Origin: an uncultured Ruminiclostridium sp.
GTDB lineage: Bacteria; Bacillota; Clostridia; Oscillospirales; Acutalibacteraceae
Direction of reading: 5' to 3'
DNA length: 64,000 nucleotides
NCBI GenBank assembly: GCA_902490005.1
Contig: CABUCM010000009.1
Location: forward strand, 1 to 64,000
In this document: positions 60,316 to 64,000 of the stretch, piece after piece
Layout of the letters: each line of letters begins with the position of its first letter
Numbering within the stretch: the stretch's first letter is position 1
Made by a program: the position numbers and the translations under genes
Notes under the pieces: generated by a model
The model's database searches: none
The model's input: the letters and a program-made list of their open reading frames with translations, nothing else
What the model was told of the DNA's origin: nothing

Positions 60316-62166
60316 TCACTCCTTTTCTTCCTGGCTGTGGATGCCCAGGGCTTTTAAATCCGCGCCGCACTGTGTGCAATACCCCATTCCCTCATAAAGC
60401 ACTGAGCCGCATTGAGGGCAGAATTCCTCTAACACCAAAAATTCCGCATCCGGCCGCCGCTTCCTGTGGGGCGCGCGCTGAAGCCAGAAAAGCAGCCCCC
60501 CTGCGGCCAGCAGAATGGCCAGCACTCCCGCGCCCGCTACCAGCCAAAAGACAGGATTCCAGTTTTTGTTTACTGCGGTTAGGACCACCACGCCCTTGGT
60601 TGGAATTGCTTTACCTGTCTGGGCCTGTTCTCCGTCAAAAGACTGGCTGCCGCCGGCGCTGTCCGACTGGAGAAACTCGTCGGGCGCCCGGCTGGAAAGA
60701 TAGCGGTAGGTGGGACGGCCGGAAAAGCCTATTTTTTTCAGAAAAGCGGAGAGGTCCAGCCGGTCCTCCAGGTTGTCGTAGGAGAAAGGCGCGAACCCGC
60801 CCTGCTGGGCAAAGGAAACCGTATTGCCGCCGCCGATAATGACCGCCTGGTCGCTGGTGATTTCCGCGGGGGAACCGGTAATGGTGGCGATGCATTGGCG
60901 GCCCCTTGTTTGAATATCGGTAAACTGGGTGGGCAGAGAGGAAAAATAATCTTTTGCCTTTTGAGGCCCGCCGTTGCTTCCGGCGAAGGAAAGGGTTAAA
61001 GTTCTTTGATATACGCCGCCGCCCTGGTCGGAAAGGGCCAGGCCCACGGCGGAAACGGCGTATTCGTTGCTGCTCTTCAAGGAAAGCTCCAGCAGGGAGA
61101 CGTCGCCCTGAAAATGAAACTGGTTATCCTCTACCGTACCGCCGGAGTCGATGGCCTCGCCGCCGTTTTTCAGGCTGACGTCGGAGATTCCCGAATGATC
61201 CTTGGTGTCCAGAGTATAAATTACAAAGGTTTTTCCTTCCCGGTTAGAGGGAAAGGAGGAAAAGTCCAGGGTTTCCCGGAACACATGCCGGGCGCTGAAC
61301 AGAGTCTGCTCCGTAGAGGTAAACTCCGCCTGTGGAGCGTCGCTGTCCAAAGCCTGGCAGGTTAACGCGGAAAGCTCCGCGGCGTTTTTCGCGTCAAAAG
61401 ACAAGGTGAAGACCCGGCCGGTAGAAATAGATTCCCAACCGCTATTTCCATTTTTCGGCACCAAGGAATCCATATATTGCTCCAGCTTGTCTCCAAAGGT
61501 ATCGCAGGCGTTTTGGGGAATCTGATAAGAAATCGTCCGGCGGAAAGCGCCGTCAGCGAGAAGGTCGGTGTGCATGGTGATCTTGTCAATGGGCTGATAA
61601 GCGAGGGTGGATAGCTCCAGCGGTTCCCTGGCGGAAGTGATAGTGTTTCCTTGCTGGATTTCGCTTCCAGCAAGGGTGAACAAGGCCGTGTCTGACGAAA
61701 GCAGCCCCTCTTTTTTGGCCTGGGCGGTCAGCCAGCCCATCAGCTCCTGAGAGGTGAAGCCCTCTTGCAGGGACTGCCCCCGGGCGAATAGGCTGTCGGG
61801 GCTGGAATAATAAAGCGCCGGTTCGCGGCCCAGCAGGGCCGAAACCTTCTGGCGGTAGTCTGAGATGCTGCCAAACGTCAGAGTGAACCGGTAATTGGTA
61901 TGAAACCGGCCTTGGTTTTTCTCAAAGGTGAGTTCCTTCGGGCAATGGAGGGAAAGGAAGGCGTCAAAGGCGGCTTCGCCGCCGTTAATCTTTTCCGAAA
62001 GGTCGCTGTTGGCGATGACGCAGTTCATTGTGCGGGTTCCAGAGCCATCAGGATTTAAGGCCAGCCGAGTATCCGGCTGGCGGGCGGAACAGCCGCAAAG
62101 CAGGCACAGCAGCACAAAAAAGAGAAGCGGCGGCAAAAGCCGCGCGGCATGCCGTTTTTGTTTCAT
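60316..62166 (-). CDS. Zinc-ribbon membrane lipoprotein, function unknown
   Basis: A 616-residue protein with a signal peptide ending in LCGC (lipobox, Cys26). A long extracellular part follows with repeated beta-rich segments (LNPDGSGTRTMNC; VRLALNPDGSG-like and FSAGNNGGP-like stretches). A membrane segment lies at about 545-565 (FWLVAGAGVLAILLAAGGLLFW), then a basic cytoplasmic tail with a CPQC/CTQC zinc ribbon. No named family was recognised. The combined lipoprotein, membrane and cytoplasmic zinc-ribbon layout is unusual. ATG 62166 has AGGAGGGG upstream. The Smr gene is translationally coupled to it. Confidence 0.75.
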   Translation of the reverse strand: MKQKRHAARLLPPLLFFVLLCLLCGCSARQPDTRLALNPDGSGTRTMNCVIANSDLSEKINGGEAAFDAFLSLHCPKELTFEKNQGRFHTNYRFTLTFGSISDYRQKVSALLGREPALYYSSPDSLFARGQSLQEGFTSQELMGWLTAQAKKEGLLSSDTALFTLAGSEIQQGNTITSAREPLELSTLAYQPIDKITMHTDLLADGAFRRTISYQIPQNACDTFGDKLEQYMDSLVPKNGNSGWESISTGRVFTLSFDAKNAAELSALTCQALDSDAPQAEFTSTEQTLFSARHVFRETLDFSSFPSNREGKTFVIYTLDTKDHSGISDVSLKNGGEAIDSGGTVEDNQFHFQGDVSLLELSLKSSNEYAVSAVGLALSDQGGGVYQRTLTLSFAGSNGGPQKAKDYFSSLPTQFTDIQTRGRQCIATITGSPAEITSDQAVIIGGGNTVSFAQQGGFAPFSYDNLEDRLDLSAFLKKIGFSGRPTYRYLSSRAPDEFLQSDSAGGSQSFDGEQAQTGKAIPTKGVVVLTAVNKNWNPVFWLVAGAGVLAILLAAGGLLFWLQRAPHRKRRPDAEFLVLEEFCPQCGSVLYEGMGYCTQCGADLKALGIHSQEEKE

Positions 62167-62268
62167 AAGACCCCTCCTTTGCTTTACAGAACTATTATAC
62201 AATCTTTTGTGTTTCATTTCTACACAAACCTAACATTTTGAGAAAATACGCATGTTTCGGCGTGATCC

Positions 62269-62643
62269 TCAAGCCGGCCCGTATAGTACGATCCGGCTTG
62301 GCTCGCCAAAAGAAAAGGCGTACAAAAAAGAATCCCAGCCCATACCAAAGATTCCCACTATGAAAAGAAGCAGGAAGCACCCCAAGGGAAGCAGGGTCAA
62401 TTTTTTATTCAGCCGGTGAAAATATTTGGTAAGCCAGATAAAGACAGGAACCACCATCAGCAGCCACAAAAGCAGAAAAACCACGCCGAGCATTACGGAA
62501 ATGTCCGCTTCGCTTCTAAGGTCGTAGCCATAGCCCTTGCCATTTCCGGTAATACACAGAAAGGTGAAGCTGATCCAGATCGGGGAAAACAAGGCGGCGG
62601 CGCCCAGCCACAAAAATGCGAAAATAATTCTCGGCTTTTGCAT
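62269..62643 (-). CDS. Small four-helix membrane protein, function unknown
   Basis: A 124-residue protein with four hydrophobic segments (about residues 9-32, 48-69, 85-103, 105-118). Its start ATG 62643 has AGGAG seven bases upstream. A promoter lies upstream. No family was recognised. It is separated from the lipoprotein by about 100 bases, so it may or may not be co-transcribed. Confidence 0.75.
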   Translation of the reverse strand: MQKPRIIFAFLWLGAAALFSPIWISFTFLCITGNGKGYGYDLRSEADISVMLGVVFLLLWLLMVVPVFIWLTKYFHRLNKKLTLLPLGCFLLLFIVGIFGMGWDSFLYAFSFGEPSRIVLYGPA

Positions 62644-62684
62644 AGCTATTCTCCTAAAGTCTAATGAAATTTTCTGTTTGCTCT

Positions 62685-62713
62685 ATTTTACTACGTTTTA
62701 CCGGGATTTTCAA
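62685..62713 (-). promoter_or_regulatory. Sigma-A promoter of the small membrane protein gene
   Basis: On the minus strand TTGAAA (62713-62708), 17 bases, TAAAAT (62690-62685). Confidence 0.7.
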
Positions 62714-62760
62714 ATTTAACAGGGTTTTATAAGAATCCAGGCGTTTTCTGTCGGCGCGTC

Positions 62761-62789
62761 TTGGAACCCGATTCTTTTTGTGCTATAAT
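62761..62789 (+). promoter_or_regulatory. Sigma-A promoter of the terminal gene
   Basis: TTGGAA (62761-62766), a 17-base spacer and a perfect TATAAT (62784-62789), 60 bases before ATG 62850. Confidence 0.8.
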
Positions 62790-62849
62790 AACCACAGAAA
62801 TGCCATTTTCGATTCGCCGCCAGGCTGGGCGAAGAAGGGAGTTATCGGT

Positions 62850-64000
62850 ATGGTTGTGGTGGATATCAGAAATATTTTTGCCGTGAGGAATGTGGAAATC
62901 ATCGAAATCAACGATGATTTTATTTATTACGCAGAGGAAAAAAAGGAAGAGGGCCACAACAATCTGTTTTTGCTGGAGTATAACCGGGTATCCAAGCGGG
63001 AGCGGGTAGTGACCCATTATTCTTTAGACGACCCCACTTTTGTACAGCATCTTTTCAGCTTTTCAGACAGCATAGTCCTGCTGCTGGAGAACGGGGGGGA
63101 CAGCGTGTGGATTTTCCGGGTGGATAAAAACACCGGGGAGGAAACCGCCCGGATGAAGGTGAAGCTTGTCGGCGGTTTTTCCGACTGCAAGGCTTTGGAT
63201 AAAGGGCATATCCTCCTTTGGACCACGGCAAATGAGGAGTATAAGGAATTGTTCGCCAAGTACCAGGAGAAAACGGGCCACGCCCGGATCGCTTATCTTC
63301 ACGACCTGGACACCACGGAAAAATACTTAATCAAGGATCAAATCCTTTGCCGGCTCAGCGGGGAGGATATTGTCCTCTACCGGCAGGAGGGGGAACACCG
63401 GGCTTTGCTGCTGAACCCCTATGGGGATGAAGAACACAAGGAAAAGTGTTATAAAAACGCCAGGTGGATCAGCCAGCCGGTGTGCGACTACATTTGGGAT
63501 GGAAGCGTTTCCGGCATATTGTCTGAAATAATCCAGGGCAAGGGCGCCCTGTCTCTGAAAAAGCTGGTCACCGCCGGCATCGAGGGCTTGGCCCGCTATA
63601 CCGGCATGGATCAAAGCTATGTGTATTTCCGCGCCAGGCATTTTCCCACAAACAGCGAGTGCGTCTGCCGCTGTGAGAAAGCCTCCGGTAAAGTGGATGT
63701 GGCGGCCCAGCTGCCCTTTGACCAAGAGGGCTGCTATTACCACATGGATATTAAGGAGTGCAAGGTTTACCGGATCACCGAGGGGGAGGAAACCTGCCTG
63801 GTGGAAGGGGTTGTGAACAGCGGCGTCCGGGGAGAATATCAAAAGCAGCTGGGTGAGTTTATCAGCTGTGTGGAAGACCGGTTCCTTATTACCCAGAAGG
63901 TGATGACGGACAGCCAGGGGCAATACGAGTTTGAGTACCATTCTATCTGCGACACCAAGAAAAAAACGGAGGAAAGCTTCGAGTGTAAATGCGTGGTGAG
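62850..64000 (+). CDS. Unrecognised cytoplasmic protein, cut by window end
   Basis: Open from ATG 62850 to the window end, at least 383 residues, with GAAGGGAG eight bases upstream. It begins VVVDIRNIFAVRNVEIIEIN. There is no signal peptide and no membrane segment. The repeated short beta-strand pattern (LEYNRVSKRERVV, FRVDKNTGEETA, LHDLDTTEKYL, CEKASGKVDV) suggests a beta-propeller-like or repeat fold. No catalytic motif or family was recognised. The reading frame is supported by a good promoter, RBS and codon pattern. Confidence 0.7.
   Translation, partial: MVVVDIRNIFAVRNVEIIEINDDFIYYAEEKKEEGHNNLFLLEYNRVSKRERVVTHYSLDDPTFVQHLFSFSDSIVLLLENGGDSVWIFRVDKNTGEETARMKVKLVGGFSDCKALDKGHILLWTTANEEYKELFAKYQEKTGHARIAYLHDLDTTEKYLIKDQILCRLSGEDIVLYRQEGEHRALLLNPYGDEEHKEKCYKNARWISQPVCDYIWDGSVSGILSEIIQGKGALSLKKLVTAGIEGLARYTGMDQSYVYFRARHFPTNSECVCRCEKASGKVDVAAQLPFDQEGCYYHMDIKECKVYRITEGEETCLVEGVVNSGVRGEYQKQLGEFISCVEDRFLITQKVMTDSQGQYEFEYHSICDTKKKTEESFECKCVV

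Overview
The window looks like a chromosomal piece of a strictly anaerobic, gut-type Clostridia bacterium (Oscillospiraceae/Ruminococcaceae-like). This is inferred from strong GGAGG ribosome-binding sites with many TTG starts, Firmicutes sigma-A promoters, two oxygen-sensitive glycyl radical enzymes (GREs), a Rex-type redox operator, QueT under a preQ1 riboswitch, LCP and YfhO envelope proteins, and carbohydrate ABC importers that lack their own ATPase. No 16S rRNA or species marker is present, so the genus is not assigned.

Layout. 1-335: three tRNAs (Phe, cut by the window edge; Gly; Cys). 340-1298: about 1 kb with hairpins but no convincing gene. 1299-10105 (minus): an operon for a sugar importer, a GH116-like glycosidase, a GRE and its radical-SAM activase, divergent from an AraC regulator (10411-11202). 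11284-13580: an oxidoreductase gene embedded in debris, namely a LacI C-terminal remnant, a fused and decayed kdgK/eda remnant and a cluster of hairpins. 13669-23250: a second sugar locus with a TIM-barrel isomerase/lyase, an ABC importer and an AraC regulator on minus, and a glycosidase-like TIM barrel plus two Gfo/Idh/MocA dehydrogenases on plus. 23467-34676: a third catabolic locus with a class II aldolase on minus, then on plus a second GRE, its activase, an Fe-alcohol dehydrogenase, a fucose-isomerase-like enzyme, a LacI regulator, a DUF4867 protein, two PfkB kinases and an aldo/keto reductase. 34843-35256 is a truncated kinase remnant.

From about 35.4 kb the content becomes more housekeeping-like: a c-di-GMP phosphodiesterase gene broken at a G7 tract, two YfhO-like membrane proteins, TrkA/TrkA and TrkH potassium uptake, QueT, an orphan ABC ATPase, a phosphohexomutase, a Rex-type-operator alcohol dehydrogenase, exonuclease III, a Gld-like ABC exporter with a DUF4340 protein, a YfbR-like nucleotidase, an LCP ligase, a Smr protein, a zinc-ribbon lipoprotein and an unrecognised protein running off the end.

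How it fits together. The first 35 kb reads as three neighbouring import-and-degrade modules with their own regulators. The most interesting is 23.5-34.7 kb. The aldolase and GRE promoters overlap across a single palindrome, which ties an isomerase-kinase-aldolase route to a GRE and two reductases. That is the layout expected if an aldolase releases an aldehyde that is reduced to a diol-like compound and then dehydrated or cleaved by radical chemistry. The substrate is not known and cannot be read from the sequence.
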